A stretch of 24,586 nucleotides of DNA from an uncultured Anaeroplasmataceae bacterium. GTDB lineage: Bacteria; Bacillota_I; Bacilli_A; Acholeplasmatales; Anaeroplasmataceae. The notes under the pieces were generated by a model, which searched no databases, was not told the DNA's origin, and saw only the letters and a program-made list of their open reading frames with translations. The position numbers were made by a program, and so were the translations under genes. This document shows, piece by piece, positions 7,901-15,087 of the stretch. The stretch is from positions 1-24,586 of the forward strand of contig CAKQEA010000026.1 of NCBI GenBank assembly GCA_934229785.1, read 5' to 3'. How positions within the stretch are numbered: the stretch's first letter is position 1; each line of letters begins with the position of its first letter.

Positions 7901-8991
7901 ATCTTGATAGCATGGTTCGTACTGGTAATCAAATGGAATTATATACAACACCATTTGTTGAATATTTATCAGGTGAATGGAAGGCTGATGCAAATAGCGC
8001 AAATGGTGGTATGGTTTATGTTGAGGATTTAAATTCAGGTGCTGAAGATCATATGGTTGCATCACCTACTCAATGGTATTGGGTAAGAAAGTCAGCTCAG
8101 GCTATTTTGTATCAGGTTGCAAATTCAGCTGGTCAATTTAATGGTTACTCTGAATTAAGTATTGAAGGCGGACAGTTGAGTGCAACTCAAGGTGTTGCTG
8201 TTAATAATTCATTAAGTATTGCCAATATGTTAACAAGTGGTTCATCTGTTTCATATTCAGCAGTTGGTCTTCCACAAGGATTAACACTTAATGCTTATAC
8301 AGGTAATTTAAGTGGTAGGGTAACTTCAAGTGGTACATATAATTTCACAGTAAATTATGCTATTGATGGTTGGATTAATAAATCTGCAAATTATACTTTA
8401 ACTGTTGTTCCATCAATTAAACTTGCCGATGGTAGTGATGATTTATTAAAACTAAAAGTTGGTGATGAGGTTTATGCTCAAATTACAAGTGATATTTATA
8501 AAGCAGGTAGCAATTACAATACAGTTACATATTCTTTAAAGAGTGGTAAATTACCTGCTGGAGTTACACTTGATGAAAATGGATTAATTTCAGGTGCTCC
8601 AACAGAAGCTGGTACATTTGATATAGTTGTAGATGTTACTGCAATAAAGATTACATCTTCTAAAAAAGGTGAAGAAAGAACAGAAACTCATGATGAATTT
8701 GTTACTCAATTAGTTATAGCTGGTCAAGATGATAATAATGATCCTGTAACAGATCCAATTGATGATGTCAAGAAGGAACTACAAACTGAAATTGATAAGA
8801 TTAATGATCGATTAGATAAGACTTCAACAAAAGAAGATCAAACTCAAATTAGTAATCAAATTACTGAATTACAAAAGCAAGTTTCTTCTTCAAAAACAAC
8901 TACACTTGTTATGAGCATTGTTGCGATTGTTTTAGCAGTAGTTACATGTGGTACTTCATTATTTGTAGTATTAAAGAAAAAAAATAATTAA
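4966..8991 (+). CDS. Surface-anchored glycoside hydrolase family 3 protein with permuted domains and Ig-like repeats
   Basis: 1341 residues. The start is ATG 4966, eight bases after an AGGAGG site; the frame is open from a TTG at 4921, which lies inside the operator. Domain order: signal peptide (cut near VSA-A at 29-30), GH3 alpha/beta sandwich (about 50-285), fibronectin-III domain (about 440-560), GH3 TIM barrel (about 735-1060), two putative Ig-like He_PIG domains (about 1083-1235), coiled coil (1266-1310), membrane helix (1314-1336) and a KKK tail. Sandwich before barrel is the circularly permuted GH3 arrangement known in some Firmicutes beta-glucosidases. The likely nucleophile is D969 (VTDGY) and the likely acid/base is E169 (GEGSD); D797-G-P is present. 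The usual SEDP motif reads SQDA (863-866) and KHF reads KHC (890-892), so substrate or activity may differ. It should act outside the cell, anchored by its C-terminus. Confidence 0.93.
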   Translation: MKGKKSILKVLTSAGMLALASASVSTVSAAENVSKSKYYTAYETEEEAVNAAVKLQRRIAGEGDVLLKNKDNALPLSSSAKISVFGGRQNNVLGVSKSSGGTSSGSGGIGLCSALNEAGFDVNPTLENYYQNNATSIGKENTDFTGRVESSLNFYNDAAIVMFSREGGEGSDASRVTSEVTDEDDFEHQALYSKDGKTYKHYLMLTNEEEDLLKYVKSHFKKVVVVINSSNAMEVSNLKKDDGISAIINVGRPGEGGLYGLADILNGTVSPSGSLVDEWMTDFTTDPTWYNFGTNNQTGGENSYYYEDKTAAGAAGTTTSHDNEGYHGVDYEEGIYLGYKYYETIYTEIASGNITYDSSKPLGKQLIANEVSTGLTDDNILSAEAWWKKNVAYQYGYGLTYTDFSFNISGVYTNEKCTSTLSSTGLADKVKSTASKAADIKTIYVKVKVKNTGNVAGKKTVQLYVTTPYKNGGVEKSFVSLVGFGKTSLLAPGQSEDVVVAINMQDIASYDYKNLSGVVGSDGGYVLEQGEYVLRAMDSSHYSYQTDKSVNTDAYDESTFTLDKSVELVQDDYSGNEVKNLFSSGTIGTGAAISNSSTKDNIYSGEVTEEKMHDIRFNSVRTSDMMADGETGMTILSRGNMVSTFPQAPTEQDHVFKNSVLNYFSYWDNFRVSTEYEIDGKGFESNKKVRDASHDYETDPWYKSSVPANWTQATGTYDENHMVENNRTKTKYPMYVSTAKEDTIKFIQMKGLSIDDSKWDLFLNQLTYDELCSIVEFGGYSTVDIKSVGKGQTKDTDGPNNLDGTVAWTSEDILAATFNVDLAYEEGEVMGNIGLLHGVEGWYGPGADTHRSPFSGRNNEYYSQDAIHAGYMGAAEVQGVQSTGVIPYIKHCLMNDMETDRGTMFVWADEQTIRESGAKQFQIILQEGGCKAAMTGYARLCGLNNTNNYNLGVELYQNQWGSNAYFVTDGYIGWRTRTDLDSMVRTGNQMELYTTPFVEYLSGEWKADANSANGGMVYVEDLNSGAEDHMVASPTQWYWVRKSAQAILYQVANSAGQFNGYSELSIEGGQLSATQGVAVNNSLSIANMLTSGSSVSYSAVGLPQGLTLNAYTGNLSGRVTSSGTYNFTVNYAIDGWINKSANYTLTVVPSIKLADGSDDLLKLKVGDEVYAQITSDIYKAGSNYNTVTYSLKSGKLPAGVTLDENGLISGAPTEAGTFDIVVDVTAIKITSSKKGEERTETHDEFVTQLVIAGQDDNNDPVTDPIDDVKKELQTEIDKINDRLDKTSTKEDQTQISNQITELQKQVSSSKTTTLVMSIVAIVLAVVTCGTSLFVVLKKKNN

Positions 8992-8996
8992 TAATT

Positions 8997-9025
8997 AAAT
9001 AAAACTTTTTAATAAGGTTTTATTT
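8997..9025 (+). repeat. AT-rich inverted repeat after the first GH3 gene
   Basis: AAATAAAAC (8997-9005) and GTTTTATTT (9017-9025) are perfect complements around an 11-nt loop, six bases after the stop. The right arm is T-rich, so it could be a weak terminator or partial attenuator, but it has only one G-C pair and no long T run after it. Confidence 0.45.
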
Positions 9026-9035
9026 AGGCTAATAT

Positions 9036-9082
9036 TACAAGAAAGGGTACACAGCAAAATTAATAGTGTACCCAATCTTGTA
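9036..9082 (+). repeat. Long imperfect hairpin before the lipoprotein gene
   Basis: TACAAGA (9036-9042) pairs with TCTTGTA (9076-9082), and GGGTACAC (9045-9052) pairs with GTGTACCC (9066-9073). The two stems are separated by an AA/AA internal loop and close on a 13-nt A-rich loop. No T tract follows, so it is not a typical terminator. It ends about 15 bases before the ribosome binding site of the next gene. It could be an RNA stability or processing element, or an operator. Confidence 0.6.
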
Positions 9083-9110
9083 TTAAGAGATTTTAGAAAA
9101 GGTGATATTT

Positions 9111-10232
9111 ATGAAAAAAATTACAAAATGTTTAGGTGGAGCGTTATGCTTATTTTCGGCATTTGCTTTAAGTGGATGTGATAGCGGTGAAGCAAAACCT
9201 GAACAATATACAGTTACTTTCGATACTCAAGGTGGAAGTGCTGTAAGTAGTCAACAGGTTGAAAAGGGTAAATTTGCTGTTAGACCAGATGATCCAACTA
9301 AAGATAATTTTAGTTTTATTGGTTGGTATAAGGAGGCAAATGGAGAAAATGTATTTGATTTTGATACAGAGGCTATTAATTCAGATACTACAATTTATGC
9401 AAGTTGGTTAGACAGTTCTTCATCAGATGCCACAACAGCAAAATTTTACTTAAATTATGACGCATCATCAAATGAATTATATAAGGAAGTTGTTTATAAA
9501 GATGGTGGAAGAATTTCAAAGCCAGCTGATCCTACAAGAGATGGCTATGAATTTGATGGTTGGTACACATCAACAACATTCACTACTGCTTATAGCTCAC
9601 TTTCAAAATACAATGGAAACCAAACATTTTATGCAAAATGGGTTAAGGTTTTTACTATGGAGGCTGAAAATACTCAATTAACTGGAATTGAATGGAATAT
9701 AGATTTAGACAATGTAGTAACTCAATCAGGAGATAAAAAGGGTTCTAATTTCTCCGGTAATGTAAGTGGTAAGAATTTAGTTAGACAGGATGAAAACGCA
9801 AGTGGTGGTAAATTTGTTTGGGGCTGTCTTAATCTAGAGGAAGGCTATTTGGATTTTGAATTCACAGCTGATAAGGCTGATCCAAATGCCAAATTAAATA
9901 TAGTATTATCTGCAGAATTCTGGGGATTTACGCTTACTCCTCAAACATTTAAGGTATTGGTTAATCCTGTAAGCAATAGTGATCCAAGTGTCTCATATAG
10001 TGATATTGATTTAACATTTGTTGAAGCATCAACTTCATCAACATTACACCCAACTTGGGTTAATGCTTATATTAATACTGTTAATATTAAAGAGGGCAAG
10101 AATCTTATTAGATTATTAGTTAATAATAGCAATGCTAATTCAGTAGGTACTATTAAAGCACAAGGTCCAATTGTTGATTGTATTACCCTTAAGTCAACAT
10201 CAAAATTAGTTATGACAACTTATAATAATTAA
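9111..10232 (+). CDS. Lipoprotein with two InlB B-repeats and a CBM6/35-like domain
   Basis: 373 residues. ATG 9111 is chosen over GTG 9102 because AAAGGTG (9098-9104) is correctly spaced for it. The N-terminus is a lipoprotein signal with lipobox LSGC, lipid-modified at C23, so the protein is tethered to the outer face of the membrane. Two InlB B-type (Flg_new) repeats follow at about 33-99 and 111-177, each with the pattern P-x-(K/R)-D-x-(F/Y) then GWY and ending in a W. The C-terminal part (about 181-366) begins MEAENTQLTG and ends VDCITLKSTSKL, which is how CBM6/CBM35 sugar-binding modules start and end. A likely role is a surface glycan-binding partner of the flanking GH3 enzymes. The CBM assignment rests on these short motifs only. 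Confidence 0.8.
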   Translation: MKKITKCLGGALCLFSAFALSGCDSGEAKPEQYTVTFDTQGGSAVSSQQVEKGKFAVRPDDPTKDNFSFIGWYKEANGENVFDFDTEAINSDTTIYASWLDSSSSDATTAKFYLNYDASSNELYKEVVYKDGGRISKPADPTRDGYEFDGWYTSTTFTTAYSSLSKYNGNQTFYAKWVKVFTMEAENTQLTGIEWNIDLDNVVTQSGDKKGSNFSGNVSGKNLVRQDENASGGKFVWGCLNLEEGYLDFEFTADKADPNAKLNIVLSAEFWGFTLTPQTFKVLVNPVSNSDPSVSYSDIDLTFVEASTSSTLHPTWVNAYINTVNIKEGKNLIRLLVNNSNANSVGTIKAQGPIVDCITLKSTSKLVMTTYNN

Positions 10233-10249
10233 TAGAAGGGGATGATTAT

Positions 10250-10729
10250 ATGGATAGAGTAAAGATTTTTTTAAGAGAAAGAAGCTTAGGATTTTATTTA
10301 GCATTTCCTGCTATGATAATTGCTCTTATTACAATTTTTCTCTATAAAAAAATAGGTATTAATACATTCAGTCCTACTTTAAATAAGCAAGCAATTTTGT
10401 TTTTGATTTTAGGAATTTCATTTACATTAGTTAGTTTAGTGATTAGTCTAATTCCAATTAAATATGTAAATCGATTCGGAAAAATAATTCGCTTTGGTGC
10501 TTATCTAATGATTTTATATGCTTTTATTATGTTTATTTATTCTCAAGTTAATTTTATTGCAAATGTTTTTGTTGGAATTGATGGAAATTCATTTTCTTCA
10601 ACTTTTATTTTAACAATTATATTCTATCTTTTATCTTGTGTTCTAACTGCAGTGTCAGCTGGATTAGATAATTTTATTCCATGGAAGAAAAATATGGTTG
10701 CGGTAGGTGAGATTAATGAAAATAAATAA
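10250..10729 (+). CDS. Small four-helix membrane protein of unknown function
   Basis: 159 residues with four clear hydrophobic segments (about 13-31, 46-68, 79-97 and 119-142) and short charged ends. I do not recognise a family. GAAGGGGATG just upstream gives a good ribosome binding site. It sits 17 bp after the lipoprotein gene, and its last 14 bases overlap the start of the second GH3 gene, so it is translationally coupled to it. This suggests it works with that membrane-anchored enzyme, perhaps in membrane placement or assembly, but nothing in the sequence shows a catalytic role. Confidence 0.85.
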   Translation: MDRVKIFLRERSLGFYLAFPAMIIALITIFLYKKIGINTFSPTLNKQAILFLILGISFTLVSLVISLIPIKYVNRFGKIIRFGAYLMILYAFIMFIYSQVNFIANVFVGIDGNSFSSTFILTIIFYLLSCVLTAVSAGLDNFIPWKKNMVAVGEINENK

Positions 10730-13607
10730 ATTATTTAAAAAGGTACTATGGGAATCATTATTAGTAACATCATCAAGCTTTTGTGTATTAAGCCTTGGTG
10801 TGACTAAGATTGCTGATAGTAAAAGTGGAACTATTAATGATGCGTTAGGTATTTCAAATTCAAATATTGATCGTAGTGATGATCCTCAATATCAATATTT
10901 TAAAAGAACATATTTGGATGATGATTATGAATCTTTAAAGAGAGAATATATTAATATTGCTGAAGAAGTAGAAAGTGAAGGTATCGTATTATTAAAAAAT
11001 AAAAATAATGCGTTGCCTTTAAAGAAAGATGAGAAAGTTAGCTTAATGCTATCAGGCTCATATTATTTTAGTTATTCATCTAGTGGTTCATCAAATGTTG
11101 ATTCATCAGCATATAAAACACTTAAATCATCACTAGAGGATGAGAATTTAAGTGTTAATGAAGCAATGTGGAATTATTATTCTAATGTTAATAAAAGAAC
11201 AACAACTAAAATTAATGATGCTAAATGGGATGATATTTCACAAGATGTTAAGAATACATTGTCTGAATATAAAACTGCCATTGTAACTATATCACGTAAT
11301 AGTGGAGAGGGCTCGGATGTAAGAGCTTATGGAAGTGATGGAAGTGATGGATCATATTTATCACTAAATAGTAATGAATTATCAGTATTGAAGGGTTTAT
11401 CAGAATTAAAAAAATCTAATACTATTTCTAAAATCGTTGTGCTATTAAATTCAAGTGCAACTATTCAATTAGATTTTTTAAATGATAGTGATATTGATAT
11501 TGATGCTTGTTTGTGGGTTGGTAATGTTGGAACTGGTATAGGTGGTGTTTCAAAGGTTTTAACTGGAGAGGTTAATCCTAGTGGTAAATTATCAGATACC
11601 TATGTTTTTAATAATTTTTCATCTCCGGCAGCTCAAAATCTTTATTTGGCTAAAAACAAAAAATTTTCACAGGTTTATGATAGTTCTTATGATTTAGTAG
11701 AAACTAGCAATTATTATGGTATCTATAATGAAGGTATTTATGTTGGATATCGCTATTATGAAACTCGTTATTTTGATTATGTGACTGAAAGAGAAAATAC
11801 AGGAAGCTACGATTATTCTTCTGATGTTGCTTATCCATTTGGCTATGGTTTAAGCTATACTAGTTTTGAATATTCAAATTATAGCGTTGTGGAAAAAAAT
11901 AATGATTATGAGGTATCCGTTACTGTTAAAAATGTAGGTGATGTTAGCGGTCGCGAGACTGTAGAGGTATATTTGCAAAAACCATATACTGATTATGATA
12001 TTGAAAATGGTATTGAAAAATCTGCTGTAGAGCTTGTTGGCTATGATAAAACAAAGCTTCTTGCCTCTGGTGAATCTCAAGATGTAAAAATTACTATTAA
12101 TAAGGAACGCTTTAAAAGCTATGATGCAAATAAGGCAAAAACTTATATTATCGAAAATGGTAATTATTATTTAACTGTTGCTAATGGTGCACATGAGGCT
12201 AATAATAACATATTAGCTAAAATTGGAAAAAATACAAGTAATACTAGTGGAAGAATGGATAAAAATGGAAATAGCAATCTTGTGTCTGATGCTTTAAATA
12301 TTACAAATGCACTTGATGTTACAACTTATTCTAAGTCTTCCTATACTGGAAATAGTATTACAAATCAATTGGATTTTGCGGATATTAATAAATATGATGG
12401 CGCAACAAATAAAACACAATACGTTTCTAGAAGTAATTGGGAAAAAACATTTCCAACTATTGTTGATAGTATAAAAGTTACAGAAAAAATGTATAAGGAT
12501 TTACAATATAATAAAGAAATTAAGCAAAATTTAAATGCTAAATCTAATGTTTATAATCAAAGTAAAACTATATCTTTAGTCCAATTACGTAATAAAGCAT
12601 ATGATGATGAGTTATGGGATGTGCTTTTAAACCAAATGTCATATGATGATCAGGTAACATTAATTACTCAAGGATATTTTACAACTTCTTTAATTGCATC
12701 AGTTGGTAAACCTGATACAAGAGAATCAGATGGTCCAACAGGTGTTGTTGGTTCTAAGGGAAGCTTATCACTACCAAGTGAAGGAATTTGGGCTTCTTCA
12801 TTCAATGATGAATTGATTAAAAAGGTTGGAGATATTTTAGCTGAGGACGCTTTAGCTAATGGAAAAACTGGAATATATGCTAATGGTATAAATATACATA
12901 GAATGCCATTTGGTGGTAGAAGCCATGAGTATTTTTCAGAGGATCCATATTTAACAGGTATGGCTGCCATTGCTGAAATAACAGGAATTCAAAATAAAGG
13001 AGTTATTGCTCATGTTAAGCACATTGCGTTTAATGATCAAGAGGATGCTAGAAATGGTATTAGTATTTGGCTAAATGAGCAGGAGGCTCGTGAAATAATG
13101 CTATTGCCATTTGAGTTTGCTTTATCAAGTGCTGATGGTATGGGTAACGCTCATGCGGTAATGAGTGCATTTAATAGAGTAGGTACCGTTTGGGCTGGGG
13201 CTTGTAATGAGTTATTAAATAATATAATGCGAGATGAATGGGGCTTTGATGGTTATTGTATTACAGATATGGCTGAATCTAATGGTGATTTTATGACATA
13301 TCATGATGGTATTCCTAATGGTACAGACCTATATTTAGGCAATACTCGTGAAGGCGGATTAGCAAGTTACCAATCAAATGAAACATTTACAACTGCAATG
13401 CGTGAAGCATGTCATAGGATTTTATATGTAGTTTGTAATTATAGTGCAGCAATGAATGGTATTAATGAAAATACAATAATTGGTCCTAAAAATCCCTGGT
13501 GGAAAACTACATTAACTGCAATTGAAATAACAACTGGTACTTTAACTGCTTTATTTTTAGCTATGTATATAGCATCTATAGTATGGGAGGATAAAAAAGA
13601 AGCTTAA
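10716..13607 (+). CDS. Membrane-anchored permuted glycoside hydrolase family 3 protein
   Basis: 963 residues from ATG 10716, preceded by AGGTGAG; the frame opens earlier at GTG 10707 but that start lacks a binding site. Order: N-terminal membrane helix (about 9-31), GH3 alpha/beta sandwich (about 75-300), fibronectin-III domain (about 390-500), GH3 TIM barrel (about 630-920), C-terminal membrane helix (about 930-955) and a charged tail. The order is permuted as in the 4966 gene. Catalytic features look standard: D672-G-P, the motif GRSHEYFSEDP, K768-H769, probable nucleophile D851 in CITDMAE and probable acid/base E198 in GEGSD. It should act on beta-linked glycosides outside the membrane, with both ends anchored. 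It is clearly related to the 4966 product but lacks its Ig-like and coiled-coil parts. Confidence 0.93.
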   Translation: MKINKLFKKVLWESLLVTSSSFCVLSLGVTKIADSKSGTINDALGISNSNIDRSDDPQYQYFKRTYLDDDYESLKREYINIAEEVESEGIVLLKNKNNALPLKKDEKVSLMLSGSYYFSYSSSGSSNVDSSAYKTLKSSLEDENLSVNEAMWNYYSNVNKRTTTKINDAKWDDISQDVKNTLSEYKTAIVTISRNSGEGSDVRAYGSDGSDGSYLSLNSNELSVLKGLSELKKSNTISKIVVLLNSSATIQLDFLNDSDIDIDACLWVGNVGTGIGGVSKVLTGEVNPSGKLSDTYVFNNFSSPAAQNLYLAKNKKFSQVYDSSYDLVETSNYYGIYNEGIYVGYRYYETRYFDYVTERENTGSYDYSSDVAYPFGYGLSYTSFEYSNYSVVEKNNDYEVSVTVKNVGDVSGRETVEVYLQKPYTDYDIENGIEKSAVELVGYDKTKLLASGESQDVKITINKERFKSYDANKAKTYIIENGNYYLTVANGAHEANNNILAKIGKNTSNTSGRMDKNGNSNLVSDALNITNALDVTTYSKSSYTGNSITNQLDFADINKYDGATNKTQYVSRSNWEKTFPTIVDSIKVTEKMYKDLQYNKEIKQNLNAKSNVYNQSKTISLVQLRNKAYDDELWDVLLNQMSYDDQVTLITQGYFTTSLIASVGKPDTRESDGPTGVVGSKGSLSLPSEGIWASSFNDELIKKVGDILAEDALANGKTGIYANGINIHRMPFGGRSHEYFSEDPYLTGMAAIAEITGIQNKGVIAHVKHIAFNDQEDARNGISIWLNEQEAREIMLLPFEFALSSADGMGNAHAVMSAFNRVGTVWAGACNELLNNIMRDEWGFDGYCITDMAESNGDFMTYHDGIPNGTDLYLGNTREGGLASYQSNETFTTAMREACHRILYVVCNYSAAMNGINENTIIGPKNPWWKTTLTAIEITTGTLTALFLAMYIASIVWEDKKEA

Positions 13608-13656
13608 CTGTAGATATATTATTAATTGTTTATAAATCAAGAGAGGGGCAAGAATC

Positions 13657-15087
13657 ATGTATAAAAATATTATTAAAAAAGTAATTGTTTTTCTCATTTT
13701 TCTCCTTTTTCCATTTGTGATTCTTGTCTCTTTTGATTTATCCATTAAAAATCAATATGGTGAAATTTATCATGCTGAATTATCAAATATGTATGATAGA
13801 TTAAAAAAAATAGATAGTAAAAAAATAGTAATAATAGGTAATTCTAATGTTGCCTTTGGTGTGGATTCTAAACTTTTTGAGGAATTGATTAATGATTCTA
13901 TAGACTACTCAGTAGTTAATTTTGGATTGTATGGTAGTATAGGAACTAAAGCTATGCTAGATTTAGCTCAAAAATATATTAATAAGGATGACATAGTTAT
14001 TCTTATTCCTGAGGAGTATAGTCAATCTATGAGCTTATATTTTTCAGCAACTGAATTTTGGTATGCTCTTGATAGTAACAAAAAAATGTTTAATGATTTA
14101 GATTCCAGATCAAAAGAAGCATTAGCTGGTAATTATTTTGATTATGTTTCAAAAAAATTTATATCCTCTAAAAATAACAATAATTATAAGTTAGGTGTAT
14201 ATTCAGTATTCTCTTTTAATGATAGATGTGATATGACTTATGAAAGAGAATATAATATTATGTTTAATGATTATGATGAAAATAATCTAATCAATTTGTC
14301 AAACTTAATTGATGATAGCTTTATCAATTATATTAATGAGTATAATGCTGGTATTTTAAAAAAGGGAGCTAAAATGTATTATTCATTTTCACCAATGAAT
14401 AAAGAGGCTATTGTTAATGATAAAGAAGAAATAGATGAATTTTATAAAACTTTAAGAAAAAAGTTAAACTTTCCAATAATAAGTGACATAAATAGATATA
14501 TTATGGATAAGGAATGGTTTTATGATTCTAATTATCATTTAAATACAAGTGGAATGAAGGTACGAACTGCTTTCCTGGTTGATGATTTAAAAAATGAGTT
14601 GGGTATAACTTCTAAAAATAATTTCATTATGATTGAAAAACCAGTAAAACCTCAAGATGGCATTGAGGGTGAAGGCGATAATAGCTGTAGCGATTGTTTT
14701 ATTTATGAAAAGAATGGTAATTATTATAAAATAATTGGTTTAACAGAAGAAGGTTTAGCTAAGGAAGAATTAATTATTCCCTATCAGGTTAATGGAATAT
14801 ATGTTAATGAATTTACTAAGGATGTATTTAGCTATGACAAAAATATTAAAAGAATTGTAATTCAGAAAAATATAAAAAGAATATATGATAATAGTTTTTA
14901 TGGCTGTGAAAAATTAAGTGGTATATATTTAGAACATGATAGTCCTTCTATGATTTCTGTTGGATTTAATTTATTAGTGGGCACTATGGGAAATATTTAT
15001 GTTGATAATAAAATAAAATCAAGCTTTATTAATGATTATTTCTTTGGTGCTTACCAAGAAAGGATCTATGGCTATGAAAAGAATTAA
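13657..15087 (+). CDS. DltD/AlgJ-like SGNH acyltransferase-hydrolase with C-terminal BspA-type LRR domain
   Basis: 476 residues. One N-terminal membrane helix (about 7-27) places the rest outside the cell. The SGNH-type domain (about 56-312) has block I GNSNVAFG with nucleophile S63, a later FGLYG block, a SFSPMN motif and the C-terminal block YDSNYHLN with D290 and H294. These are features of the DltD/AlgJ-like proteins that move acyl groups onto or off cell-surface polymers in partnership with an MBOAT protein. Residues about 345-470 form LRR_5 (BspA-like) repeats, shown by IIPYQVNGIYV and IKRIYDNSFYGCEKL, which usually mediate binding. GAGAGGGG at 13641-13648 is the ribosome binding site. 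A 14-base overlap with the next gene indicates coupling. Confidence 0.8.
   Translation: MYKNIIKKVIVFLIFLLFPFVILVSFDLSIKNQYGEIYHAELSNMYDRLKKIDSKKIVIIGNSNVAFGVDSKLFEELINDSIDYSVVNFGLYGSIGTKAMLDLAQKYINKDDIVILIPEEYSQSMSLYFSATEFWYALDSNKKMFNDLDSRSKEALAGNYFDYVSKKFISSKNNNNYKLGVYSVFSFNDRCDMTYEREYNIMFNDYDENNLINLSNLIDDSFINYINEYNAGILKKGAKMYYSFSPMNKEAIVNDKEEIDEFYKTLRKKLNFPIISDINRYIMDKEWFYDSNYHLNTSGMKVRTAFLVDDLKNELGITSKNNFIMIEKPVKPQDGIEGEGDNSCSDCFIYEKNGNYYKIIGLTEEGLAKEELIIPYQVNGIYVNEFTKDVFSYDKNIKRIVIQKNIKRIYDNSFYGCEKLSGIYLEHDSPSMISVGFNLLVGTMGNIYVDNKIKSSFINDYFFGAYQERIYGYEKN

Noticed and set aside
9457..9681. Small plus-strand open frame inside the lipoprotein gene
   Set aside because: It is out of frame within a gene that has clear domain matches, and has no ribosome binding site.
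15032..15073. Earlier start for the second SGNH protein at ATG 15032 or 15068
   Set aside because: These would place charged residues ahead of the lipoprotein signal, and 15068 is only three bases from the AAAGGA site; ATG 15074 fits better.
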